Origin: Chromera velia
Taxonomy: Eukaryota > Sar > Chromeraceae
Length of the DNA: 20,464 nt
Direction: 5' to 3'
NCBI GenBank assembly: GCA_018398765.1
Contig: JAHBMJ010001337.1
Coordinates: forward strand, 1-20,464
The translations under genes and the position numbers were made by a program. Below the pieces are notes generated by a model. The model saw only the letters and a program-made list of their open reading frames with translations, had not been told where the DNA came from and made no database searches. Below, in pieces: positions 1 through 10,170 of this stretch; the first letter of the stretch is position 1, and every line of letters starts with the position of its first letter.

Positions 1-415
1 CATTGTATTTCCTTCAAGAGTCATTCAGATTTTGTTTCTCTGAATGCATGATGTGGTTGCATTTATTGTTGTATTTCCTTCAAGAGTCATACAGATTTTG
101 TTTCTCTTAATGCATGATGTGGTTGCATTTATTGTATTTCCTTCAAGAGTCATACAGATTTTGTTTCTCTGAATGCATGTGATTGCATTTATTGTATTTC
201 CTTCAAGAGTCATTCAGATTTTGTTTCTCTGAATGCATGATGTGGTTGCATTTATTGTATTTCCTTCAAGAGTCATACAGATTTTGTTTCTCTGAATGCA
301 TGTGATTGCATTTATTGTATTTCCTTCAAGAGTCATTCAGATTTTGTTTCTCTGAATGCATGTGGTTGCATTTATTGTTGTATTTCCTTCAAGAGTCATG
401 CAGATTTTGTTTCTT
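1..415. repeat. Minisatellite, seven units of 60-66 bp
   Basis: Seven head-to-tail copies of a unit containing TATTTCCTTCAAGAGTCAT and TTTTGTTTCTCTGAATGCAT begin near 5, 71, 134, 194, 257, 317 and 380. Successive spacings are 66, 63, 60, 63, 60 and 63 bases. The differences come from two three-base indels (an extra TTG before TATTTCC, and GCATGATGTGG versus GCATGTG). Point variants alternate (CATTCAG, CATACAG, CATGCAG). The array runs off the left edge. It is probably intronic or intergenic, because every frame I followed is broken in some copies. Confidence 0.93.
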
Positions 416-450
416 CCTCCCGTGGATTGTCTCTCTTCTCTTCCTTCCCA

Positions 451-451
<1 letters not shown>

Positions 452-485
<34 letters not shown>

Positions 486-493
486 GCGTACAG
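452..493 (+). repeat. (CT)n tract serving as polypyrimidine tract before a candidate acceptor
   Basis: About 14 CT repeats are followed by TTCGCGTACAG. The tract ends ten bases before a possible 3' splice site at 493, so it would act as an unusually long pyrimidine tract for the candidate exon at 494. Confidence 0.7.
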
Positions 494-1200
494 ACGCTTT
501 CGGCTGGTGGAGGAAGCGCAAGCGCGAGGGCAGGTTTCCTGAGGTCCGTCAGCTCGCAAGGAAGCTAGGGGAAGAATGAGGGGACAGAGTTCGATCACGC
601 ACTTCCATGTAGGATTGTCAACTTTCTGCGTTTGAAGGTATTTGCGGAGACGCTTCGTCACTTCACCAAAGGAGAATATGGACAAACAAATTAAACACCC
701 CACAGTCTTTTGATGCCTGCCTCATTTTGCTGATCTCGACCTTAAGCTCGGTGTTCTACTTACTGCATGTATCTGTCTTTCTGCATGTGAAGATCTTTGA
801 GGACAAGGACCTTGGGAGTCTCCCTCTGCCTCCGACCCACCAAGATGTCGTCTCCAGGTGGCTCGCTCATTGCGATAACGGGGTCAGTGAGAGGAGAAAA
901 CTGCAGAGTGATTCACACATCAATAATGGTCTGCCCTTCTGTGTATCTAAAGGACTGTGCAGCGGGCTGCTTTCTCATGCAGTTGTGTGATAGTCGAGTT
1001 GGCTGTCTGGCCACCGGTCTGTTTGTCTCACTTGAATGCTTCTCTTCTTGCCGGAATGCCTGGATGCTGTAAGCATTTGAAACCTCCAAGCAACAAGATG
1101 CCTCCATGACTGGCTGCAGTCTCGCCGGTACTTCGAGCAAACCATGAAAGCCGTCGACGCACGAGGGGGGACGATCGGTCCCAAATCAGGCCAAGTCTAA
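494..1200 (+). CDS. Unrecognised gene, three candidate 3'-terminal exons (5' end off the window)
   Basis: Proposed exons are 494-543, 793-882 and 1120-1200 (TAA). They join without a frame break (first exon two bases plus 16 codons, then 30 codons, then 26 codons and stop) and give about 72 residues. Pieces read FGWWRKRKREGRFPE, IFEDKDLGSLPLPPTHQDVV and SRRYFEQTMKAVDARGG, ending GPKSGQV. Acceptors are GTACAG, GTGAAG and CTGCAG; donors GAG|GTCCGT and GGG|GTCAGT match the +5 G seen in the other genes here. The first intron phase implies one more base from an upstream exon, hidden left of the minisatellite. The peptide is basic and aromatic at its start. I do not recognise the family. An alternative first-exon frame (RFRLVEEAQARGQ, donor GTTTCC) also joins in phase. 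The model rests on frame and splice signals alone. Confidence 0.38.
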
Positions 1201-2432
1201 CCACTCTCTTTTAAGTATGGCAGCGAGTCGCTAAGACTGAGGCTCCGTGTGGGTTGCTTTATAACTTTGAATTTGCTATCTTCATTGATTCCCCAAATTA
1301 ATTAAGTCGTATTCAATTTGGTAATTTTGGTTTTCTTCGACGGTCTGGTATATACAAGAAGTTTTCTAATTAAAGGAGACGTCAATTTTGAAAGTCTCAA
1401 TAGGGGGGGGGGCATTAACTTAAAGTTTGTTCCTAGCGTCTGGCCTATACGTATTTCATCTCTTCCTTCTGTCCTGGTTACTGCTCTCGCTGCTGTCTCA
1501 ATGAAAGATAAATTCCATATAAGAAGCAAGTTTAAGCAACGGATGAAAACATGACTCATAATAGTAAAAACTAGCTAAAAGAACCTAAAGAAGAACCCTA
1601 GATATAGATCTCAGGCTCTCATGAATCATGATTGATTAGGAGAACACTGAGAAGAATTCAAAATTGAATAAAAAATTATGATCAAAATACATACTGTGAT
1701 AGTATCATTTTATCTTTTAATTGTTTGCTTCTTTAAAAAATATGATGATGATTGCTGTAGTAATACATTGCTAATATGAACTAACAAACTAGCCAACAAA
1801 CATTGTTAAACAACAACTAAACAATATTAGGTCCAGTATTAAATAATACTAAATAAATAATGAACATTGAAGTGAACTGCTGGTGTAAAGAACCGAACTG
1901 CCTCGATCGTGCGTTGCTGCCGAACGCTAGACGCCTATTTATAGGCCGATGGCGATGGCGTATGATGATGATGATGACCGCGTTATATTCCGAAATACAA
2001 TTTTGTTTAACACAGTGTGTGTAATAACACTTTATAAAAGTAATTTAAAAGATGTTAAGTAATCATAAGTATAATCATGAATCGTAGAAAAGATTCAGTC
2101 GAAGCGGCGTTGCATGTGAATTTACTTATGGAAGAGGTCAGAGCTTGAAAACGAGACAGATCGATAAGACTTTGAATCCAAACGTCATCTTGCAGCTCTC
2201 GTAACATTGAATCGTCTTGCAAGACACATAATTTGATTTCAACACAACTAGCTGCCGGTTGTTCAAAGTGGCCGGGACGATCATGGACCCCCCTGTGAGT
2301 ACGAAAGCAGGTGCAGCTCCAGCCTGGCAGTATTCTTCTCCAAACATCCTTCAGAGCTGGTGACCCTCTCTTCGTTCCATGAAGAGCCCGAGCTTTCCAT
2401 GAAGTAGTGTTTGAGGACCTTCCTAATTTGGT
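1201..2432. other. Convergent intergenic region, mostly AT-rich
   Basis: This stretch separates the ends of the candidate gene on the left (stop at 1200) and the phosphatase-fold gene on the right (stop at 2433). From about 1260 to 2110 base composition falls clearly toward A+T, with runs of A and T, a G-run near 1405, a (GAT)n stretch at 1961-1977 and a small palindrome GCCTATTTATAGGC near 1932. No ORF here looks like a protein. From 2110 to 2432 composition returns to that of the genes, but I see no supported coding exon. Confidence 0.6.
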
Positions 2433-2612
2433 CTACAGCCTTTTGTACAGCCTGCCTTCGTCAGGATCTGAACTTCCCGCAGGCAAGAAGCTTCTCTTTT
2501 TGCCCTTCGAGGAGATGAACGAAATCTCCCGAACCTCTCCGGGAGTGTACGCGTACTGGGCGTGCTGTCTGCAGGCCGATCCATTGAAGATCAGATAATC
2601 CAGGGTTCACAA

Positions 2613-2660
<48 letters not shown>

Positions 2661-2690
2661 ACATTTACACACACACATTTACACACACAC

Positions 2691-2787
<97 letters not shown>

Positions 2788-5700
2788 AAAAGAGGGAGAG
2801 AGCCAAAGAGCCAGAAGGAAAAAGAGTCCTTGTGAAATATGTTTTTGCAGAAAAATGGCAGTGCAACATGGTGAATGGTCTGACTGTTTCTTTCGACGAT
2901 TCAAAAATTAAGGCTGTTTCTTTAAAGCCCCACTTTGGCCTTTACAACTGTCGGGTGTGCACTGACTGACTGGCTGGCTGGGTGGGTGTATGAGTCTAGA
3001 CTTGACTGGAAAGAAGGAAAGAGTGGATGCATGAGACGAGACAAAAAAAAAAGACACGAGAGCGCCTGACTGACTTCAGAGATTGTTCACCGTCCCCCCT
3101 CAGCATCGCCTCGGTAATCGACAGCATATCCGAGTCGGGTGAGATGATCAGGACGTCAGCTCCTGCACACACACACACACACACACACAAAAGCATGGGC
3201 ACAGAGAGTCTATCGAGCCTGCCGTCTTTCAGAGACCAGACAGAGAAGAGAGAGAGTTCAGGCGGGTACTTATGAAGTTTTGCCCCCCTCTCAGACAAGA
3301 CAGGGAAGGAACTTCTAGACCTAGCTGCAAACACGCAAACACGCATCAGGAGAGAGGGCGTGCAGATCACCCACCTCACCAAACGCGGGCCCCCACCGGA
3401 CCCTTTCCTTGCCTTTCTGACCTCTCTTTCCCGACGGACAACAGCAAACAAACTGACGCACGCACTCACCCACCCACCCTGTATCTGTGTGTTGATGATC
3501 GACAGGAGCTGCCGTGCCCGCACCATGACGTCTATTACGCTCTCCCCAGAGACCTCCTTGCTGCCCAGAGGTTGCCACCGCACATCAATTGCGTCCTGCA
3601 TGCATGATTGGAGGGAGAAGAAAGCGGTGCATGAAGAAACACTTTGTCTGGAGTGTGCAGAGAGACGAGAAGAGCAAAGAAAGCAGACGTAAAAACCTGA
3701 GTTCGAGAAGAAAGGGGTGCGAGAAAAAGAAGAGGCGTGTGAGAGGATCAAGAGAGAGAAAGACGGATAGAGAATCCACCGGAAATGGTTTGTCCACAAA
3801 CTAATGAAACAAACAAGTGAAGGAATGAATGAATGAATGAATGAACGAGACGAACAAGTAATGCATGTACGCATGAATGTAAGAACAGCTTTTGGGGAAC
3901 TTCAGGACGACACACACAGCCATCCGGTTGGATTGAGGGAGGAAAGAAAAGGAAAAGGAAACGGAAGAAAACGGATCAGGAATAGAAGGAGAAGACACGA
4001 GAGACGGGCAGCATTGCTCTCTTTCAGCGTCTGCTCAGATGAGAAAGCGGACGGACATTTTTTTTTTCATACATTTTTTTTTTTTTTAATACATAAAAGA
4101 ATTCTGTATGAAAGTAAACGCATGCAGCGTCTGCTCAGATGAGAAAGCGGACGGACATTTTTGTGAATTTCGTCCAGATACTTTTCGCTTTGCTCGTTAT
4201 AGATCCCGTATTTTCGAGGGTCAAAGTACAGATAGTCGGGGACCACATGGGTGCGATCGAGGATGAATCTGCATTTCATTTTTTTGGCATTAAATGTAAG
4301 GGAGCGCACTGCAGATGGGAGAAAGAGAGTCACAAAGTATGAATATTGTTGTAGGATGGTCAACTTGTTTGCTGTGTTCCTGCTCGGACCGGAACGGTCA
4401 ACCTCCCGCTGACAACCACTCTCTCTCTCAAAAGCGGCACTGACAAGCGACAGACAGAGATCGACTCAAATTGGATCAGTAGGTGTGCAACTTCATTAAG
4501 GACAAAATCCGCATCAAGGGACCTAGATCGACCCATTTAGGCAGGCCCAACAATGATTGACGTCAGTCAGTCAGTCAGGCAGTCGGTCCCCCTTTCCATC
4601 CCAACATGTCTCTTCACATTCAAATACCCCTCGGTGCCTCTTTATCCACGTTGCCATTCTCCAGTGGACAGCCGGCCAAAAGATAATTGCCTATCTGAAC
4701 GAAAGAAATAACGTTCGACTGACTGTTCTTTCACAACTTCCGCGCTCGCACCACTACGCTGCATACAGGACAATACAAGGAGGGAGGGGTGAGAAGGCAT
4801 GCAACGGGAGGGAATTGACGATGAGCACAGGAAAGGAAAAAAGGTCAGTCAGAGGGATGTGGACCAAATTACAGCAATGAAGTGCACTCACATGCTACAC
4901 AGGCTACGCAAATCGAGTCTTGCAACTGGCTCCTCTTCAAACACTCTGCCTGCCAATGGGGGTGCCCATCAGTGACCGACGTCTTTGACGGACGTAAAGT
5001 GGAGACATGCACAGTCACACGGTACTGTCAAAATCTGAATGACTGGCCAGGAGCACGAATAGTCCCTGCTTGAAATGTGTATCCTTCTATGAGAAGATGC
5101 GCAGAAAGACCTCTTGGTGTGAGTAAGAGAACTCAGCCCTCCGTGTGTGATCATGATGCAAATCCATCATCACTGCACAGAAAGGAGCAGGAGAGAGAAG
5201 GAAGACGCGCCTACCTGCGAGATGTTGTAGTACACGAAGCACTCGACGCCGCCGTTACCGATATCGTTCTTCACGCAAAACTGCAAAATAGCGAGTGAGT
5301 CAAATTCGGAGTTCCTCTCGAAACAGAACTGTACCATTGAGTCAGCATGCCATAGAATAAAATGTTGTTGTGTCCTCGCAGTCCTCCACCCCAGATTGCT
5401 CGGGGACAGGATAAAAGGAATCAGATGAGAGTGTAAGGAACGACCGGATGTTCATGCAGGAGAATGGCAGCAACCATGAAAAAAGACAGACAGACTGTAT
5501 GTAGCCTGTTCCCTTTTCTGGAGCAGTCTGAGAGAGAGACTTTGGGTTCGGGAGGGGGGCAAGAGCTTGCTTCTTCCCGCACAGTGCGCAGCTAACCACA
5601 GACCTCTTTCTGGGCCAAATAGTCAGTCGCAGCGAGTGCCTGCCTGAGTCCTGTCTCAGTGATGAAATTGCCCTCGATAGGGCCCTTCTTTGCGGGGTTG

Positions 5701-6805
5701 GAGAACAGAATATGGGCTGCCTGCATGCACACAGTTTGTTGCAAGCAACCTCGAAATGCATGAATAATAATCTCGGGGGGCGAGAATGAAAGAAACAAAC
5801 ACAAGCATCATCCATCCACGTTGCGGTAATGGGAGGGGGGCGACGGGAGACAGGACAGAGTTTTTGATTTATTTTCTTCCTCTTTTCCTTTACAGACAGA
5901 CAACCAAAAAAGGAAAGAAAGAACAGAGACAAGAAAAGCGAAGAGAAGTGGGATTGAGGAGAGGTGACTGGGCTGTTTACTTCTCTTCTTTTCTCGTCTG
6001 TCGATATCGAGAGGGAGGGCAAAGATGCCCGTCCATCCTGCGGGCACCTGCAAACTTCTCTTCTGCCAAACTTGTTGAGCATTGTACAATTGAACTAACA
6101 AATGCACATGAGGGCACATAGTCCTTCGGTCCGTCCGTCCGTCAGCCTCTTTCTCTGTCTGGCTAGCGTGGGCGTTAACTAGTTTGGGGTGCGTGATTCG
6201 AATATTTCATTATCCTTTTGTGTGCGTACCAATAATTCATGTGACTCTCTCATCACGCTTTGGCGTGCGTGTTTCTAACTCATACGAGTGTGTGTCTGCT
6301 TGGCTAGATACGTCTGACATACCTCTACGTTGGTCTCTGCAGCCCTCATGAGAAAGTATCGATTCCGCAATTGCTTGTACCCAGAGCTCCCTCCAAAGAA
6401 TACCGGGTCTGCCTCGGCCGTCTCCGGTTTGGCAGTCAAGAGAAATGCAGGAACGCTGGCCGCAGCGGTGGAGGTCAGGAGGGAGGCAAAGAAGTTCCGT
6501 AGAGCGCTGGCACGCGTGTCTTTCTCTCCCGCCCTTTGATCCTTCGGATCCCCCCACGCAAAATCTCCAACAGCACGAACATTGGTGACAGAAAGACGGG
6601 GCGGATGGGACACTTTCCCTCTGAGCCGCCGAAAAAAGGGGTCGGTCAGAGAAGTGCCCGACGAACTACTCACAAACGAAGCTGCAGTCTCTCTCTTAGG
6701 ACCGATTAGTGTAGTTCCACTTGCCACAAAAAAGGACAAGTACAAAACAAAAAGAGCATTCATGAAACGCCTCAAATAGCACCCATAACCTCTTTCAGAG
6801 TGCAT
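2433..6805 (-). CDS. Histidine-phosphatase (phosphoglycerate mutase-like) fold protein, predicted pseudoenzyme with plastid/thylakoid-type leader
   Basis: Eight exons on the minus strand: 6805-6323, 5720-5604, 5280-5215, 4758-4724, 4268-4157, 3595-3478, 3162-3075, 2568-2433; all phases agree and give 384 residues. Residues 15-30 form a hydrophobic ER signal. A Ser/Thr/Arg-rich stretch follows, then a second hydrophobic run, FFASLLTSTAAASVPAFLL (105-123), ending near AEA (130-132), as in thylakoid-lumen signals. The mature part opens RNRYFLMRAAE, where active members have RHG: Arg154 stays, His and Gly are Ala155-Ala156. The second histidine motif is SPDSD (318-322) instead of SHG. The usual Glu region reads GIYNEQS. 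GESV (exon 6) and YTPGEVRE (exon 8) fit the fold. I recall plant plastid relatives with SPDSD, so loss of catalysis may be ancient. The start at 6805 has A at -3; Met at 6763 is the alternative and starts right at the signal core. Exon 4 (35 bp) is the least certain. Confidence 0.83.
2612..2784 (-). repeat. Compound microsatellite CT/GT/GA in intron 7 of the phosphatase-fold gene
   Basis: On the plus strand a (CT)n run is followed by (CA)n interrupted by TTTACA three times, then (GA)n. Read in the sense direction of the host gene the order is CT, GT, GA. It lies inside intron 7 (3074-2569), about 45 nt before the acceptor of exon 8. Confidence 0.95.
3163..3189 (-). repeat. (GT)n directly abutting the exon 7 acceptor
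   Basis: Eleven to twelve CA units on the plus strand read as (GT)nGCAG on the sense strand, so the dinucleotide repeat takes the place of the pyrimidine tract immediately before exon 7 (3162-3075). Confidence 0.9.
4025..4162. repeat. Direct repeat of 38 bp at exactly 100 bp offset, duplicating a 5' splice site
   Basis: The segments 4025-4062 and 4125-4162 are identical (starting CAGCGTCTGCTCAGATGAGA). The right copy contains the end of exon 5 of the minus-strand gene and its donor AAT|GTCCGT. The left copy therefore sits in intron 5 and carries a second, identical donor. Reading through the true donor reaches a stop before or near the second copy. The sequence between the copies is T-rich. 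Confidence 0.93.
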
Positions 6806-7598
6806 GGTCTCGTACAGACGCAGAGGCTCAGAGAAAGAAGTGATGACTGCTTCAGAGACTTGAACGACGCCGTCTCCGACCAGTTTACAACTAAGAGGTC
6901 CAATTCCACGCAAAGTGAAAGAGCTCTGGGCCACAGGGCAGTCAGTATTACACGTAGTCTTGTATGCTATGCAGCCACAGGCAGTCACTGCGACTGAGAA
7001 TCATTGATTTAACTTCCTTCCCACCTCGAAGATTGGGAGACTGCAGCGTGCGCAAACTCCATAGCCGGCGGCCCATGCATGCATATGCATGCATGCATGC
7101 ATGCATGCATGACCGATACACGGAGCCGATACGGAGCCGCGGTTGGGGACACAGGCATGGACGCGCGCCGGCCTATATACGTGCATCTCTTTAGTGTCTC
7201 TCTGGTCCTTTGTCGGCCTACATACGCGTGTCGCATTCTCGCAATTAACGTACCGGCCGTTAATTCATGCAGGTCAAGGGATCGATTGACTTCCTGTACG
7301 TGATTCATTCGTATCGTCCATATATACATCTCTAACCTCCTCTCCCAGCAGCCTTCCTTCCCAGAAAGCTGCTGCTGCATCTACGAGGACCCCGTGCCTC
7401 TAGCTGTATAGAAACCAGTGATTTGAGTAAACAAAGTAGATTGTGGCAGACAGATCTTCTGCACACCCTATTAAGGAGAAGCGTCCCAAGGACGAAAAGA
7501 ACGAATGGAGAGGGAAGGAAACTGCGTATGATAGACGGCAGATAGCACAACTGGCCAAAACTACACCAGGACAGCACACGTAGACCGAGGTCAGAAAC
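6806..7598. promoter_or_regulatory. Shared divergent promoter region (phosphatase-fold gene and ZMYND12)
   Basis: These 793 bases lie between two start codons pointing away from each other, so promoters for both genes should be here. The clearest element is the TGCA array at 7075-7111. TATA-like stretches occur at 7172-7180 (CCTATATAC) and 7319-7328 (CATATATACA). The part near 7035-7075 is G+C rich. Start sites and any 5' UTR introns cannot be set from sequence alone. Confidence 0.6.
7075..7111. promoter_or_regulatory. (TGCA)n palindromic array, candidate ApiAP2 binding cluster
   Basis: ATGCATGCATATGCATGC is followed by further ATGC units, giving several overlapping copies of the palindrome TGCATGCA. 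It is known that AP2-domain factors of Plasmodium (PF14_0633) and Cryptosporidium (cgd2_3490) bind TGCATGCA in vitro. The array ends 488 bp before the ZMYND12 start codon and lies about 270 bp from the start of the opposite gene. Use here as a binding site is inferred. Confidence 0.5.
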
Positions 7599-9247
7599 AT
7601 GACGACCATACCAATCACCGCGCTGTCCCGGTCGAAGGGTGTCAAGCTTGAGTGCGAGATCTGCGGGAAGCCTGCCTGTCTGAAGTGCAGTTCCTGTCCC
7701 ACCTACTACTGTTCAAGAGAACACTTCCAGACAGACTGGAACGGCATCCTCAATCTGATAGCTGATGACATCAACGTCCTCAGATCAAAGCCCAAACTTA
7801 TCGGATCAGAGCAGGAACGCCATAAGAGAAAGGAGGTCAGTTTGACTGCATGCATGCATGTAGGCATCTGCAAACACGTATGCAGCTGCATGCACCCCCG
7901 GTACATGCTCGTTCGTTGGTGCTTATACTTTTGTGCCTCTAGATGGGAGGTAGGCAGACTTAGGGTTTGCCTGAGAGATGGAGAGCTAACCATTCGAATT
8001 CGATGTACTGTGACAGTCGGTGGTATGTTGGGTGGTCTATCTGTATCTGTATGAATGTCCTTGACTCCACTATCGATGTTCGACACGCACACGCAGGAAT
8101 TGAAAGCGATTCGAAAGGAAGTGCTGGAACTGTGTGTCGAGACTGCGCACAAGTATCTCATCCAAGGGAACTTTGAGTTGGCAGTTCCTGGGGCCCTCTA
8201 CGGTCTCAAGCTGGCATTGGAACTCCATGGAAACGAAGCGTTGGAGCTGGTCCCCTCCTACCTTCTTCTTGCAGAGGTCTGTCCGCATTTCTGCTTGCGT
8301 CTCTCAAATGAGCGCTAGAGAAAGGGGGTGGAATAGTAATCCAACGATGTCTTGTGGGATACAAAGGCGCGTATGCCATGCAATCGTGCTGAGTTCTTCC
8401 AGATGTGAGTTTTCTCTTCACTACGGAAAACCTCGCAGATCCTTCTCGCAGACACTTTGAAAATAGACAAGCTGAGTCAATGCCCGTACGCTTTACCAGC
8501 AGTCATCCTCTTTTTGAAGCGTACCGACCAGTCGGCATGCGTATCTCGCGGTACTAGACCTGTCTAGAGCCAACAAACACGCTGCGGCCACGTCCTCTGA
8601 CGTCCCTCTGCCCGATGGATCTCATTCTTTGATCAATCTTCGAGGCGCATGTACTTGCAAAGCAAACAAGGTGTTCGCGTGTCGTTTTTTTTCTCCCTCA
8701 TTCTGTCTCCCCGTCTCCTCATTCTCTCTCTTTCTTTCTTCCTTCCTTCCTTCCTTCCTTCCTTCCTTCCTTTCGTTCTTTCTTTCTTTCTTTCTTTCTT
8801 TCCTTCTTTCTTTCCTTCTTTCTTTCCTTCCTTCTTTCCTTCTTTCTTTGCTTCTTTCTTTCTTTCTTTCTTTCTTCCTTTCTTTCCTTTTTTCTTTCCT
8901 TTTTTCTTTCTTCCTTTGTTTCTTTCTTTCTTTCTTTCTCTCATTTTGTGAGTGCTTGTGCGTGTGCGTGTGCTTGTACTTCTCTGTGTGTGAGAGTGAG
9001 TGAGTGCTTGAATGAGTGTGAGTGAGCGCGTGTGTATTGGTGTGTTTGGGTGTGTATGCGTGTGTGTGCGCGCAGGCCAACTTGGGCCTTCACCGTCTGA
9101 AGGTCGCCGAGGAGTTTCTCTCTCTTGCCAACTGGAGTCTTCTGAAGTACCCCAAGGAGAAGGCGGGGCACCGAGTCATGAGCTCTCTGCAGAGAAACTT
9201 TGGAAGACTCTACGCCGCGCAGAGAAGGTGGGTGTGTTCGCGGGCGC

Positions 9248-9297
<50 letters not shown>

Positions 9298-10086
9298 AAG
9301 AGAGGGTGTGTTGTGTGTGTGCGTATATGGATTGAAGAATGGACGTGTGCGAGTGCGTGTATACATTGATTGAAGAATGAAGCGACGGATGGATGAAACG
9401 AATGAAACAAGTGTACAAGCTCTAGAAGCAAATGCATGTGCGCTAGTTGGAAGGAAGTGACCAAGCTGGAAGGAAGCCATAAACAAAAAGTCACTCGCTG
9501 GAACTCTATCTTTCAAAAGCAACAGCAGCTGAGCAACAAACACCCAACTGTTCTCATGTCGTAATTGCTCATACGTGCATGGGTGCATGCAGACATCAGG
9601 AGTCCCTCCGCGCCTTTGCAACTGACGTGTATCACTCGGCTCGGGAGTATGGACCTGAGGACGTGAAGACAGCACCTTCGTACTTCCATATGGGTTGGTC
9701 GATTGGGAATCTTTTTTCTTTCTTCTTCCTTGTTTCTTTTCTTTCGTTCTTTTTTTCTTGCTTCTTTCTTCCTCTCTTTCTTCCTTCCTTTCTTTCTTTT
9801 TTGCTTTGTTTTTCCTTTTTTTTTTCTTTTTTTGCTTTCTTTCTTTCTTTCTTTCTTTCCTTCTTTCTTTCTTTCTTTCTTTCTTTTCTTTCGTTCTTTT
9901 TTTCTTACTTCTTTCTTCCTTCTCTCTTTCTTTCTTTTCTTTTTTCTTTTCTTTCGCTCTTTCTTTCTTTCTTTCTTTCTTTCTTTCGTTCGTTCGTTCG
10001 TTCTTTCTTTCTTTCTTTCTTTCTTTCTTGGTCTTTCTCGCTCTTTCTTCTCTTTCCATCACGGACTCACACACGCGCACGCGCGT

Positions 10087-10120
<34 letters not shown>

Positions 10121-10138
10121 GCACACACACACACACAT

Positions 10139-10170
<32 letters not shown>

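Noticed and set aside
25-213. Minus-strand ORF across the minisatellite
   Set aside because: The frame is open only through copies with CATACAG; copies with CATTCAG contain TGA, so it does not hold across the array.
2283-2363. Small plus-strand ORF beginning MDPPVSTKAGAAPAW
   Set aside because: It is short, has no homologue that I recognise and no promoter or splice context; it could be chance.
2562-2969. Plus-strand ORF with Thr-His and Arg-Glu repeats
   Set aside because: It is made by CA and GA repeats inside intron 7 of the minus-strand gene.
6806-6988. Longer N-terminus for the phosphatase-fold gene from Met at 6988
   Set aside because: The extra residues would put 76 residues before the clear signal peptide, which would then be internal; starts at 6805 or 6763 fit better.
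8622-10134. Minus-strand ORFs rich in Lys, Glu and Arg, up to 397 codons
   Set aside because: They are the antisense of the same microsatellites and of ZMYND12 exons; no domain-like sequence occurs.
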